A stretch of DNA of 64,000 nt from Filosporella fistucella. Its lineage: Eukaryota; Ascomycota; Leotiomycetes; Helotiales. The stretch lies in NCBI GenBank assembly GCA_030077755.1, contig JAQJZZ010000010.1:2480001-2544000 (forward strand), written 5' to 3'. Made by a program: the position numbers and the translations under genes. Shown here piece by piece: positions 44,251-56,941 of this stretch (positions are counted from its first letter, which is position 1; each line of letters begins with the position of its first letter). Under the pieces are notes generated by a model. That model did not search any database. It was not told the DNA's origin and was given only the letters and a program-made list of their open reading frames with translations.

Positions 44251-44745
44251 TCAAAAATCTGTGACCCGCCCATTATAACTCCAGTCTCCCCTCTCACCAG
44301 TACTACCCCACCTTAATGGCTCATTTTTCGGACCTCCCACCTCTCCTGTCACAGGATTCCTGTCGCCCTCAAATTCGGGCTTTGCGCCCCTTCTAATATC
44401 TGGATGTAACTCCTCGCCCTTCCCTGTTGCCTGAACCCTAGCATTCACAGCTGCAACTTCGATATCCTCCTTCGCAGGAGTGGATGCGGGTGATTGATTG
44501 ATTTGGGGCCGTGTTCGTGGAGGGAGATTTTCTGTGGCGGCTTTTATCGATGGATTTGTGGTTACAGATGGCTTTGGAGTGCTGAATGCTCCGGTGGATG
44601 ATTTCTGCAGACGCTCGAACTCCTCTTGCTCTTTCTCTGGGAGTCGTGGAGGAGCTGGGCCAGTTGCAAATGCCGAGGCGCGGCTGGAAGAAGAGAATAA
44701 CCGGCGCGAGGGCGAGAAAATTCTTGAAGCTAGAAGACGAGACAT
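44251..44745 (-). CDS. SDH8: Succinate dehydrogenase assembly factor 4 (SDHAF4/Sdh8)
   Basis: The assembly factor binds FAD-loaded Sdh1 in the mitochondrial matrix and protects it until it joins Sdh2. The C-terminal DUF1674 signature is complete: EFEGDRNPVTGEVGGPKNEP followed by LRWGSTGERGDWSYNGRVTD and a final F, exactly at the C-terminus as in the family. The N-terminus from the ATG at 44745 (MSRLLASRIFSPSRRLFSSS) is a typical Arg/Ser-rich mitochondrial presequence. An upstream in-frame ATG at 44868 would add 41 hydrophobic residues and is less likely. 164 aa, single exon, with a Pro/Thr-rich linker. Head to head with TRP5, about 280 bases between the two ATGs. Confidence 0.93.
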   Translation of the reverse strand: MSRLLASRIFSPSRRLFSSSSRASAFATGPAPPRLPEKEQEEFERLQKSSTGAFSTPKPSVTTNPSIKAATENLPPRTRPQINQSPASTPAKEDIEVAAVNARVQATGKGEELHPDIRRGAKPEFEGDRNPVTGEVGGPKNEPLRWGSTGERGDWSYNGRVTDF

Positions 44746-45025
44746 TCTGCGAATAAGACCGGAGGGACCGACGATAACACCTTTTGCGGATATTTGAGAG
44801 GAATTTATTAGAGATGGTCTGATAAGTGGCAAGGAAAGAGGTGAGGTTAAAATCAACCAGCCTTGCATTAGGTAAGCAGGGCGGTGAAGACTTTTCGCCC
44901 GATTTGGTTGGAGGGGCGGATAAACATCAAATTCCCTTGACTCATTCGAATTTATCTCAACACCATAAGTAGTACGATCTCCTCCTGCAATTGAACACGC
45001 AGCATATAATCAATTACTTGCAAAC
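44746..45025. promoter_or_regulatory. Divergent promoter region SDH8/TRP5
   Basis: About 280 bases between two oppositely oriented conserved genes. A bidirectional promoter is inferred from geometry; no site was identified. Confidence 0.35.
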
Positions 45026-47419
45026 ATGGATCATTTGAAGAAAACGTTCGCACAATGCGAGAAGGAAGGCAGAGTAAGTTTGTTCCCATTTCAAATTGTT
45101 CCTGCCACCGCCACTTTGAATATTAACAGATGTTGCATAGGCAGCTTTGGTGACTTATGTTACCGCTGGATTCCCGACTCATGAAGAGACAGTCGATATC
45201 TTGTTGGGTATGGAAGCCGGTGGTGCTGGTAAGACTCAATTGGCTCATTATCGCTTCCTCGCTGACATTTCTAGATGTAATTGAGCTTGGTCTTCCGTTC
45301 ACGGACCCAATTGCCGATGGACCAACGATCCAGAAAGCCAATACTGTTCGTACTTTGCCTGCCAATTCACATATTGGCCAATGCTTACGTCCGGCATAGA
45401 AAGCTCTTCAAAATGGAGTCACCGTCACATCTGTCCTCGAAATGGTCCGACAAGCAAGGAAGAAGGGATTGCGAGCACCAATTCTGTTCATGGGATATTA
45501 CAACCCTATGCTGAGCTATGGTGAGGAGAGGCTGTTGAAAGATTGTAGAGAGGCTGGCGTCAATGGTTTTATTGTCGTTGATCTGCCTCCAGAGGAGGCC
45601 GTCAGCTTCAGAAACTTCTGCACCAAAGGAGGGTGAGTCATGTTGCCACTCAAAATAATTAATAGAATTGCTGACATGCCACTACAGATTATCATATGTC
45701 CCACTTATTGCCCCTTCCACCTCCGAGCACCGAATGAAGCTTCTTTGCAAGCTTGCCGACTCATTCATATATGTTGTTTCTCGCATGGGTGTCACTGGTG
45801 CAACTGGATCCATGAATGCTGGTCTGCCCGATCTTCTCAAACGTGTCAAGGAATACTCTGGCAACGTACCATGCGCAGTTGGGTTTGGTGTTAGCACCAG
45901 AGAGCACTTCTTGAGCGTTGCCAAGATTGCAGATGGTGTCGTTGTCGGAAGTCAAATAATTATCACCTTGACCGAATCACCTTCTGGAGAGGGAGCAAAG
46001 AATGTTGAGGAGTACTGCGCAGCACTCTGTGGGCGACGCAACGCTCCCAATGGTGGACTCACCCGAGAAATTGGCATCGTTGAGGCCGTCGAAGGTGCCC
46101 AAGAGCCAAGCGGAGACAAGATCCATGTGGACGGCGTCATTCGTGACACTGGAGATGAGCCAGGACTTGCTGACCAGATCGAGGCTTTGAACACCGACGG
46201 TCCAGTAGATCCCAGTGCCATCCCCGCTAGATTTGGTGAATTCGGCGGGCAATACGTCCCTGAGTCGTTGATGGACTGTTTGTCCGAGCTCGAGGAGGGA
46301 TTCAACAAAATCAAGGATGATCCAGCATTCTGGGAGGAGTATAGATCTTACTACCCATGGATGGGACGACCAGGGCAGCTTCATTTGGCCGAGAGGCTCA
46401 CGGAACATGCTGGTGGAGCGAACATCTGGTTGAAACGAGAAGATCTCAATCATACTGGGAGTCACAAGATCAATAATGCGCTCGGTCAAATTCTGCTCGC
46501 AAGAAGGTTGGGCAAGACTGAGATCATTGCCGAGACTGGAGCTGGTCAGCATGGTGTTGCTACTGCCACTTGCTGTGCTAAGTTCGGTATGAAGTGTACC
46601 ATTTACATGGGAGCAGAAGATGTCAGAAGACAAGCGTTGAATGTTTTCCGTATTAAACTTCTAGGAGCTCAAGTTATTGCCGTCGAAGCTGGATCTCAGA
46701 CTCTGCGAGACGCTGTCAATGAGGCGATGCGTGCCTGGGTCGTCAAGCTCGACACAACTCACTACATCATTGGTTCTGCTATTGGTCCTCATCCTTTCCC
46801 TACCATTGTTCGCACTTTCCAATCCGTCATTGGGAATGAAACCCGCGCGCAGATGCTAGAGAAGCGAGGGAAGCTTCCAGATGCCGTCGTTGCCTGTGTC
46901 GGTGGTGGTTCCAACGCAGTCGGCATGTTCTACCCCTTCTCCAAAGACCCATCTGTCAAACTCCTCGGTGTCGAGGCAGGTGGCGACGGTCTTGATACTG
47001 CTCGCCATAGTGCAACTCTAACAGGCGGTACCAAAGGTGTTCTCCACGGAGTCCGCACTTATGTCCTCCAAGACAAACATGGTCAAATCCAAGATACGCA
47101 CTCCGTATCCGCTGGTCTTGATTACCCTGGTGTTGGCCCTGAACTCTCCTCCTGGAAAGACAACGAACGCGCTAAATTCATCGCTGCAACCGATGCTGAA
47201 GCATTCATTGGATTCCGTCTCATTTCTCAGCTCGAAGGTATCATTCCCGCACTTGAAACGGCACATGCTGTTTATGGTGCTATGGAATTAGCCAAGACGA
47301 TGAAGAAAGATGAAGATATCGTCATCTGTCTTAGTGGCAGAGGTGATAAAGATGTGCAGAGTGTGGCTGATGAGTTGCCTACTCTGGGACCGAAGATTGG
47401 ATGGGACTTGAGATTTTAG
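45026..47419 (+). CDS. TRP5: Bifunctional tryptophan synthase (alpha-beta fusion)
   Basis: Converts indole-3-glycerol phosphate and serine to tryptophan. Five exons in phase: 45026-45073, 45141-45228, 45275-45345, 45400-45632 and 45688-47419, giving 723 aa. The third intron has a less usual donor, GTTCGT. Alpha part (about 1-240): [40 protein letters not shown] (catalytic Glu in IELG and Asp in FTDP), [20 protein letters not shown] and [11 protein letters not shown] linker of about 50 residues follows. The beta part starts at [20 protein letters not shown] and has the PLP lysine in [13 protein letters not shown] (about residue 407), [37 protein letters not shown] and C-terminal [11 protein letters not shown]. 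Cytosolic. Complete and apparently functional. Confidence 0.97.
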
Positions 47420-47829
47420 GTGCCATCACCTAGATTTCAGTTCCAAGGTGGGCTTGAAAGATATGAGATCTCATGAGTAGATGAGTGCAATCAATAAAAC
47501 TTTGTTGAGGAACTTTCTTTCATTTTGTACCCGTGACGTGAAATGTTTGAGACTCTATTGTCACTTATGATAGTGAAATATTTCCTCCCTCTCTCTTGGA
47601 AGAAGCAATGTTGTTGGTTAACTCACTCGGCGCTTGCTACACAGCCATTGAAATGAACTGATCTAAGCATATTCATGTAAACCTTCTCTTACGACCTGTT
47701 CACGATATCTCATTATTCTTCTATAAAATTCAACTCACAAAACCACAAAATCAACTCCACCCTTAGACTCCCCCCTCAAAACCCTCGATCCCAATCCTCC
47801 CCTTCCCTTCTCCCAAACCATAAAGCCCA
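47420..47829. terminator. Convergent 3' region TRP5/ABC transporter
   Basis: About 410 bases between convergent stops. AATAAA-like ATCAATAAAA occurs near 47490, about 75 bases after the TRP5 stop, a plausible polyadenylation signal. The last 100 bases are C-rich. Confidence 0.4.
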
Positions 47830-50800
47830 TTACCCCTCCCCCATCAGCACCCCCCACATCTCCCACAGCCGCCCCCTCCTCCTAACCAATTCCTCCCATC
47901 CTCCTTCTTCCACCACCCTTCCTTGTTCCACAACCAATATCCAATCCGCTCTCCTCACAACATCCGCATGATGACTAACACTAACCGTTGTCCTTCCCTT
48001 GCCTGCTCTCTCTAACGCTTCTAACACTAATGCCTGACTCTCTGGATCCAAGGCCGATGTTGCTTCATCCAGTAGTAAAATATCTGGATTACGCAGAAGA
48101 GCGCGTGCGATAGCTAATCTTTGACGTTGGCCGCCTGAGAGTGAGAGCCCGCGGGGTCCTAGGTTGGTGGAATAGGAGGAGGGAAGAGAGGAGATGAAAG
48201 TATGGATGTTGGCTTGTGAGCACACTTCTTGTAATTCTTCGTCTGTTACCTCTCTTTGTACGCCGAGAAGGAGATTCTCTTTTATACTGCCCTGATATAA
48301 ACATGTTTCCTGCGATACTAACGCTAAGGAAGAGCGATATGCAGATGCATCTAACGTCGAGATATCAGTCCCGTTTACTAGGATTTGACCCGCGGTGGGG
48401 TTGTAGAAGCGTTCGAGGAGGGAAATGATGGTTGATTTTCCGGAGCCAGAGGGACCAACTATGCAGATGTTTTTGCCATGGGGGATGTTGAAGGAGAGAG
48501 ATTTCAGGATGGGGATGTTGGGACGAGTGGGGTAGTGGAAGTACACGTTGTGGAAGACTATTGCTGGTGCTGAGGGGGAGGAAGGAAGTTGTTTTGAGGT
48601 TGAGGAGTCGGATTTGGTTAAGGAGTTTTTGGATCGCATGTACAGGATGCGGTTCATGGCTGCGTGGGCTTTGGTGATACCTAATAATCTGTCAACAGAT
48701 GTATGGGTGTAACAGAATAAAAACTTACTGCTACTGTAGCCGAAGATAAATCCAGCTCCCTGCCCCCCGAAAATGATGGCCATTTCGAGGAGGAAGAAAT
48801 TCTGGACTGATAGTTGATCTCTGGAGACGAGCTGTCCACCATACCAAAACACGAGAGCAAGAGCTATTTCATCAGCTAGATCGCACCATCTATTGATAAT
48901 CAGCCTTACCTAAAAAGTCCATGCAATCCGACAACGCGAAAAAAATCATTGAGACAAAAGTCTTTTTCGTGCTCGTCAACACCGCATTCTTCAATTTTTC
49001 ATTGTACCGCTCGATCACTTTGTCTTCCAACGACAAGCTCGACACAGTTTTGATAGCCTCCACAGCTTCACTGCCATATCTTGTACTTTCGAGAAAGGAA
49101 GCAGCACACCGGTCTTGGGCCCCGGCATCCATTCTCAGTCGACAATATCCAGCTAGAAAAAGAACTGGGAAACATCCAAATACACCGACGAGGCCTAGGC
49201 GCCAGCCTACTGCGATGGCCATAATACCACAAGCAGCGATGTCTATGGCGAAGACTACCATGAGAGCTAGAGACATGCTGAAAAAAAGACTGAGGTCATC
49301 TCCATCTGTACTCATCAAGGCCGTCAATGCTCCCGAACTGTTTCCTTCGACCTCAAAGAATTTAATCTCTTGTGCCAGTAGATCTCGAAGATATCCTGTC
49401 CTGTACTTTTTCGAAATAGCACTTCCTGCGATTGAGAACAAAAACCACAGAATAGCGTAGGACAACAGATTCGTCAGTGCCAAAACGAAAAACATAAGTG
49501 CCCAGAAATTCGCGCGATCCGTACGATGCTGTCCTGTGAGTTGAAACACAGTAACTAATTTCGAGAACAGAAAAGCTTGCATGGGCATCGCTGCGCCTGC
49601 GACACAGGCTCCGATCACACCCCCAAAGAAAGCAGGTAAGATTCGTTTTGTATCGCGGAGAATAATGTAGCAACAGCGGAAAATACCGAGGCGGCGACTT
49701 ATCGAGGTTGAATCGAGAGGAAGAGGCTGATCTGAGGCAGGGCCGAGAGGTTTGATCTCCGAGGCCGTTTTTGTGAGTCCAAGAACAGGCTCTTCTGTCT
49801 CTTTCTGGCGTTCTTCTTCTTCTGGCGTTGTTACTGATTGGGCACGAAGGAGGCGGCAATAGACTCCGTCGAGCGCTAATAAGGACTTGTGAGTACCCTG
49901 TTCCACGATGTGTCCTTTGTCCATTACGACGATGTTGTCTGCATTTTCAATTGTTGACAGCTTATGAGCGATGATGAGGGTTGTCCTTCCAGCTGAAGCT
50001 TTTTCTAAGGCGCTTTGAACTGCATTCTCTGATTCTTGATCAAGTGCGGATGTAGCTTCGTCTAACAGTAGGATCTTGGGGTTTGAAATGATACTTCTAG
50101 CAATTGCAATTCTTTGCTTTTGCCCGCCACTCAGGAGTGTTGCTCTTTCTCCAACCATTGTGTTGTATCCGTTTGGCAGCTCCATGATGAAGTCGTGGAT
50201 GCTTGCCTGAATCGCTGCCTTTGTGACCAAATTATTTTTCTCTTGCTCCGGAAGGTGGTTCGTCCTCCCTCCATGATACCCGTTTAGGATATTTTGGAAA
50301 ATGGTGTCATTGAATAGTGTCGGGTCCTACTATAATGTCAGCAAGCGCGATCAAGAATTTGGAGGTGCCATACTTGTTGGACAAAAGCTATTTGACTTCT
50401 CAAAGACGACACCTTGATTTGTTGAATATCAACGCCATCAAGTGTAATTGTTCCCTCGGCGGGCTCATACCAACGTTCGAGAAGCCCAACAATGGTACTC
50501 TTTCCACTACCGCTGTGTCCGACAATCGCAGTGGTCTTATTTGCAGGGATATCAAGAGTAAGATGATCAAGAACAGTCACAGTGGGTCGTGAGGGATAAC
50601 AGAAAGTTACACCTTTCACACTCAAATGTCCCTCAATATCTTGAACATCGACTTCTGATGATCCGTTTTCCGATTTCTCATGATGAGAGGTCGTAGATAA
50701 GACTTTTAGAACTTTCTGCGCTGATGCTGCAGCTTGTAGGAAGTTGGGAATGGTGGGGGAAGCAATTCCCATCGCGGAGCTGCCGAGCATCATACAAAAT

Positions 50801-51911
50801 AGCACACTTCGTTCATGTCAGCATCATTCGCAATTTCAGATGGGGGAATCTGACATCATCACTGTTCCTCCATCACGAATCTCGCCTCGAGAAACAAGTT
50901 TCACACCATAGAACAGAGCCAATGCATAGGTGCTTTGAATCGAGAAGAACATATTTCCGTACAACGTCGCTTGAATAGGACCAATTCTCAAGCCTCTTCG
51001 ACTTACATCAGAAACAGGGACCTCGAAATTTTTCACAATCTTCTCATCAGCACCGAGTGCCTTAATATTCGATACGCTACTCAATGCCTCTTCCGCAATC
51101 TTAGCGGCTTCATCATTATCTCTGCGTTGTAAAGTTTCGTAGTGAGAATTAACCGTGCCTATAATTCCAGTGGTAATCAAGATGTAAGGAATTGTTGTTC
51201 CCACAACGAGCGTCATTTTCCAAGCCTTACTGAACGAGACGGCTAAAGCACCGATAATCATCCCCAGAGCCTGACAAACAGAGGCTACTTTATCTGCTAG
51301 ACCGACTTCAATATTATTCGTGTCTGTGGAAAGGCTCGCAGCGACGGAACCTGGTGCATTGTGGTCAAAGTAGGAAATTGGCTGATGCAGGACTTTTTTC
51401 AGGTATGCCAAACGAACTCTTCGAGCCATCTTAGCTGCTGTGAAACACAGTAGGAAATCGGCAATGTACAATAACTAATACTATCAGTAGTTTCTCGTGA
51501 AGTATTCAGTGTACCAACCCCAAATTTGCCAATGAACAGGTAAACAAACCACAAGGCGTTATGGCTAACGCTTGCTCGGAATTCAGAGGGAGATGATATT
51601 CCAAGAGCGGCTGCATTAAAGTCGTTCACTAGATCTCCGAATATCAAAGTCATCAATGGATATGCAGACCCTCCGCCCATCGCAGCCAAAGCCGCAATGA
51701 TACGGAGAACCCAGTCGATGGGGCTTGCGTAGGTCCATAATTGATAGTACGCTCGTGAAGGCGAAAGTTGTTCCTTTATATCCTGTGAGCCGTTATGAAG
51801 AGGATCTGTCTCTGAAGCGGATTCCTTTCCAGCTTCATGGCGACCCTTTTCATTATCATACCCATCGACAGGGCTTGGATTATGGTCGAGACTATGTTTC
51901 GAGAAATTCAT
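47830..51911 (-). CDS. Full-length ABCB/MDR-type ABC exporter
   Basis: Six exons fit exactly: 51911-51519, 51474-50855, 50806-50374, 50326-48910, 48863-48729 and 48680-47830, giving 1282 aa, the usual size for (TMD-NBD)2 MDR proteins. TMD1 starts near residue 65 (YASPIDWVLRIIAALAAMGG). NBD1: Walker A GHSGSGKST (about 433), signature LLSGGQKQR, Walker B ILLLDEATSALDQES, H-loop IIAHKLST. TMD2 lies within about 660-980. NBD2: Walker A GPSGSGKST (about 1075), Q-loop SQETCLYQ, signature LSGGQRQR, Walker B ILLLDEATSALDPES, and an H-loop written SVSHHADVVRRAD rather than the usual AHRLSTI. All catalytic residues are present. Likely a plasma-membrane multidrug or metabolite exporter; substrate unknown. 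No biosynthetic cluster is visible beside it. Confidence 0.95.
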
Positions 51912-53171
51912 TTTAAATTTTTGGATGTCTCCAGAAAAACACTCGCTCACCAGCAGATAAGCTTCATTTTGACAATATATCACACAGTGGCGAGTTCGCC
52001 AATGGCAATATCAAATGGTCTGACTTTAACCATTCATCTGTGATGGGTGCATCTTGGTATCCTTTGTAGGTAATATAGACGAGCAGCCACACAAGCTGAA
52101 GTCTTCTCGGTAACAAATAGAAACCCATTCTACTCACATCTGCAACAGGGGAATCATCGCATAAATCCGGGTTGAATATTTTGGATCACCTGATCAGCAT
52201 CCCATCGAGTATTCTCAACACGCAAACTAGTACATCCGTAGTATTCGTGTCAATGCTTGGCACTCTGTAAATGCCACACGTCTCTATACTGTGGCTTAGT
52301 GGCTGCCTGAAGTCGTCTCAGAGCTCGCAATACTTCGCATTGCGCAATGAGGCGTCAATTCTGATGCAAGAAGGAGGAAAGACGGGGGACAGTTCAGCCG
52401 ACTGGAAGATATGGGCTACAACAAACGCTGTGTTGATGTAAGATGCTGAAGGTCAGATGCGATATAATAAAGCAGGTGAATAATATGGCCTGTCTTTACG
52501 GTCGCTCGAGTGAGAACGCTCGCCGGAGAAGAGCATGCAGGACAGTGTGTCGCCACCAAGGCACGATATTCCGAGTGTATACCGCTTGGCTTACTGCTTG
52601 GATACCTACTTGCGACAATTTGAGTCGGTTTTGGTGATGGTAAGTGATGAAGAGGCAGGAGGAAAACGAAATATCTACGGAGGTAAGGTGAGACAAGATC
52701 TTAGAATAGCGCGGCAGGGTCGTCCAAGTTACCAGTAGGTGATGCCAAATCCTCACACCCAACAGTACCCTGTCCATCTGATGACATGCTCTTGCTGCCC
52801 AGGTTTCAATCACTACTTCAACATGCCAATATCTACATCAAATTCACAACGAGTTCTTCTCACTGCGTTCTTTCGTGCTAACTTCTCTCTATTTTGACGC
52901 TCCAAATATTCCAGAATATAAACTTATTCGCAATAATCATAGATGTCACTAGATGGAAAGAAGTAATGACATTGGAAGGTAGAAAATTCAGGATGTTCAT
53001 CGCTTTCCATTCAATTAACTTGTTGCTAAGGTATGCTACTACTTTTCTATCCGCATGCATCGGCTCCTTTGCTCCGCATCTGCAATGACTTAGATATTAG
53101 ACGGTTGTCAGTAAATCGATCATACCCCTTTCTCTCATTCTATGTACAATGTATTATCTCCCTAGTAGATC
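51912..53171. other. Intergenic, nothing recognised
   Basis: About 1.25 kb containing the promoter of the ABC gene and the 3' flank of Rxt3. No supported frame, RNA or repeat. Confidence 0.5.
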
Positions 53172-56100
53172 CTAATTCGCAGTGGTATCGTTCGCACTCG
53201 CATTCTCGTCGTTGGTTTTCTCACGCTTAATTTCCACAGGCGCTGGTTGTGGCCTTTCCTCAACAACACCTACTGGCGAAATTGGTTCAACTGGTGGTGG
53301 TGGCAGAGGTGTTCGGCGAGGAGTAGCGGGTATAACCGGCGCTGGGGGTAAAGGAGGTGCAGCCATATTTGCGTTTTCAATCATGCGTTCTGTGACTCGC
53401 AAGATCTGTCGTTGCTGTTCGCCGCTGGCGTCTTCCCCAGCTTTTGCAGGCGATGTTATGTCTGGTTGTGCTGCCATTGGTGGTACCGATTCAATACTTT
53501 CCCCAACAACAAGTGGTTGCGTCTCCTCAGCAACAGCAGTGGGTTCCGAAACGACCTCCCCTGGAACTTCCTCGGCTTTCAAGCCGTTTTGGATCGATTC
53601 TTCGGCGTCTTCAGGCTCTTCAACGGTTGCAGCGAGTTCGACTTCTTCTACCGCAGGCTCTGGGTCCTTCCCCTTTCCGTTGACTTCTTTCGTCGCGCTA
53701 GACGCCTTCCACCAACTTTTTGTTCCAATGCCCTTGAAGCTGCTTGTTTGTGGATTGCTTCCCCTCAAAAAACTCTCCTGAAATTGTGCTCTGGGTGCTC
53801 TTGCACCATTACCGTTTATCAACAGATCTGCCCACATTTGTTCTTGCTCAATCTCCTGCTCCTCCAGCTGCTGGTGAAATATCTTCCGACGCTCTGTTCC
53901 TTTTCGGCCTGCTTCTCCGTCAACGCCAGTGACCCATTTGATGGCCAATATCATGAAGCTGACTCCATCATGTATGCTCTTGAAGCCATCATGTTTGAAA
54001 CCCCATTCCCGACTCTTGATCCCAAATCGCGTAGTGCTGGCGTACTTTTGCAACGTGGGTAGAATCAAAACCGTGACATGAAGATCTCGGTGCGGTGGAA
54101 TTGCCATAGGACCGGTTGCGGGAGGCTCGGTGATGAGCCCATTAATATCAAGAGGCTTTTGGACAGCTCCGTTTGTCTCCACCGGGATCTCTAAGCCAAT
54201 GAGAGATACATCGATATTCTCTGGCCATGCACCTCGGATCCAGCCTTGATGGATGCATGCTGCTATAACGTCGGAGTCGTCGGTATAGACATCAGTTCCC
54301 CATAGTGATTTGCGGGATGTGATCTCTTCACGACAGATGTCGTCAAGATATGCCCGAGGAACTCTGACGGTAAATGTGCAATTCTCGTTTCCAGTGAAGT
54401 CTGGTAGTGGTTCTGGTGTGCTCGCATAGCCTAGTCGGGAGTGAGGATTACGTTTCAGACCTGCAAGCCCTTCCGGTGTAAGAGTCGACTTGTAGTACAT
54501 ATGGCCCAAATGATGTCGAGGAAGATTGCTGACGGAATCTAATACAGCCTTGTTGATAACCTTGGTTTTCCGAAGAGGTGCGATTACAATGGGTGCTGGA
54601 GGCTTGGCAGCGGGGACATGATGATGGTGGTGTGGTTGATGAGGTCTCTGAACATGGTGATGATGTGTAGTTGCGACCGCCTTGTCCGGTCCAGGCGGGG
54701 AAGGTATAGCAGATCCTTTAACACTTTTGAAGGGAGTCAAATTAGACAGTGAAGGAGACGAAACATTTTCGACAGGGTCGGGGCGATGATGGTGGTGACT
54801 CAATCAAGAACCTGTTAGCTGATGAGCAGGAAAATGGATAGGAAAACTTACTGGTGATGGTGGTGATGATGTGTCTTAGCACGTTTGACTCGCGAGCTGC
54901 CACTAGGAGTTCGCCTTCCAGTGCTACTCTCATCATCACCCCTGGTCTCTTCTTCCTTCAATTTTCGCCTTCTTCCACCACGAGACGCGGATCGAGCGAT
55001 TCGCTGGCCGCCACTCTCACTAGGAGAGTCTTGCAACGCTTCCAAATCACGAAGTTGTGCTGAATTCGAGAATGGCATTGACTGAGGACCCGCAGCAACC
55101 GGACTTGGTACACCCATAACACCAACACCACTACCAATTCCTGAAAACATTCGCCCAAATTCGTTTTTGATGCTGGGTTCACCACCAGGCCCATTCATTT
55201 GGCCCTGCGCCCCTTGAACTGCTTGTGGAAGAGGTGATGCACGTCCTTTTCGGTTGATCTCCTGTACGCCTAAAAAGCTTCGCTGCTGCGAATGTTGTAG
55301 ATCCTCTATGGGTCTCCTTTGTGGAGATTCTTGTGCTTGGAAAGTGCCTTTGGGACCGTTCTGAGGCGGACCACCTATAATTTGCTGCTGCTGCTGGAAC
55401 TGTTGTTGCATAGCCGCCCTTTGTCTCTCTTGTTGTTCCATCAACGAAGCTTCGTATTGGGATTGAGGTGGTGGATTATGTTGAGGTGGCATGGACGATG
55501 GAGGTTGAGATTGAGTATGGCGTGGTTCACTTGGGGGATATGAAGGCTGAACTCCATATTGAGATGGGGCGGAAGTTGGGTATTGTTCATATCCATTCGA
55601 AGCGGGTGGGGGAGCTGGACGAGGCTGATGCTCAGGTATTGGCTCGTATGCTGGTCTCGGGATTTCATAATTCGCCCTCATCCATGGAGGTTGATCTCGT
55701 TGATCTCGTGGCTCAGGAGGCCGGTTGTACGCAGTTTGAGCATTTCTTTGGGCCATTTGATGCGCATACTCCCGCTCTCGCTGGATATTCTCGTGTTCAA
55801 TTCTTTCCCGTTCTCTATCTCGTTCCCTTTGTATCGCAACCTCTCGCTCACGTAACTCACGCAATTCGCGCTCTCTCTCCTGCTCCCTCTGCATATTTGC
55901 TTCCCTCTCCCGTCGCTCTCTCTCCGCATAGCCATAAGACCTCTCTTCGAATTGTGGTCTACCGTATGGCGGCTCTTGACGTCCGATTGGTTCTGGAGCC
56001 CGCGAAACACTCTCCACTCTCCGTCCAAATATACTGTCGTTCTGAACCGGTCTTGGGTTTTCTGCTACCCTTGGTGGTGGGGGATTGAAAGCGTTCGGCT

Positions 56101-56941
56101 GGCTGTTTGGTCTGGGTGGTGGTCCATTTGGGTTCGGGACCCTGGCTGGTTCCCTTCTCTCCTCTGGAATTGGAACCCGCTGCCCGTATCCTTGTTGAGG
56201 TGTCCCATATCTTCTTCCTTCTGGAGTTGAGTATTGCCCCACGCCAGGAGGTGAGCCCGCCGAATTCGCTTTATGGTCCCTCGGTTCATACCCTCTCTGG
56301 TGTTCGGGAGTATGCGGTCTGCGAAACGGCGCATAATCAGAGCCTGCTGTACCCATTCGAGGTGAAGCACTGAACATAGAGCTTTGTGGAGCTGTGGTAG
56401 CTGGAGGTGGATACTGAGAAGGCGGAGGTTCTCGTGATGCAGGAGGTGGTCCACCAAGCATCGAGGAGATAGACATACTACTACTCCCTGTGCTAGGAGG
56501 TCGTCCCAGCGAAGGCAGAGATGGAAGCTCGCGACCTGATGAGAAGCCCGATATTGGTCCTACTGACACAGGTGGTGCTCTCGGAGGAGGTGGACCATAA
56601 CCATGGTGAGGTGCTTGCTGAGGACCTGCTTGTTGAGGTGAACTCGGTGGAGGCATATTTCGATTCACTGGAGTTCCATGTCCAATGGAAGAAGCACTTT
56701 GGTGTCTCGAATGGCCACCTCCCTGCATCGGTTGTCCCTCTTGACCATAGCTTCTCTGCGGATTATAATATGGAGGATCGGACGGTCGTCGTTGATGTTC
56801 TGGGTATGAAGGAGCAGCAGGTGGAGGATGTGATGATGGTGGAAATGGGGCTTGATTCGATGATGGAGGAAAGGGGGTTCGCCCATAGGGTGATGCGGTA
56901 TTCCGCGAAAAGGGATGCTGCGGCGGTTGTCTTGGATCCAT
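53172..56941 (-). CDS. RXT3: Rxt3, subunit of the Rpd3L histone deacetylase complex
   Basis: Two exons, 56941-54852 and 54798-53172; intron GTAAGT...GCTAAC...GAG, phase 2; 1238 aa. The first about 690 residues are disordered, Pro/Gln/Arg-rich, with a charged coiled stretch of RERE-type repeats (about residues 370-430). They end in a basic patch (RSASRGGRRRKLKEEE) and a His run that continues across the splice junction. The Rxt3 domain covers about 790-1010: LPRHHLGHMYYKSTLTPEG, RLGYASTPEPLPDFTGNE, CTFTVRVPRAYLDD, SLWGTDVYTDDSDVIAACIH and GWIRGAWPENIDVSLIGLEI. The C-terminus is Glu/Val/Pro-rich. Nuclear; acts in transcriptional repression by histone deacetylation. Many large antisense frames here are compositional shadows. 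Confidence 0.92.

Noticed and set aside
48921..49859. Frames of 165-179 codons overlapping the ABC transporter
   Set aside because: They lie in alternative frames of a continuous, motif-rich ABC exon.
47830..51911. Secondary-metabolite cluster around the ABC exporter
   Set aside because: The neighbours are TRP5, SDH8, RXT3 and BTN1. No synthase, P450 or cluster regulator is present in the window.
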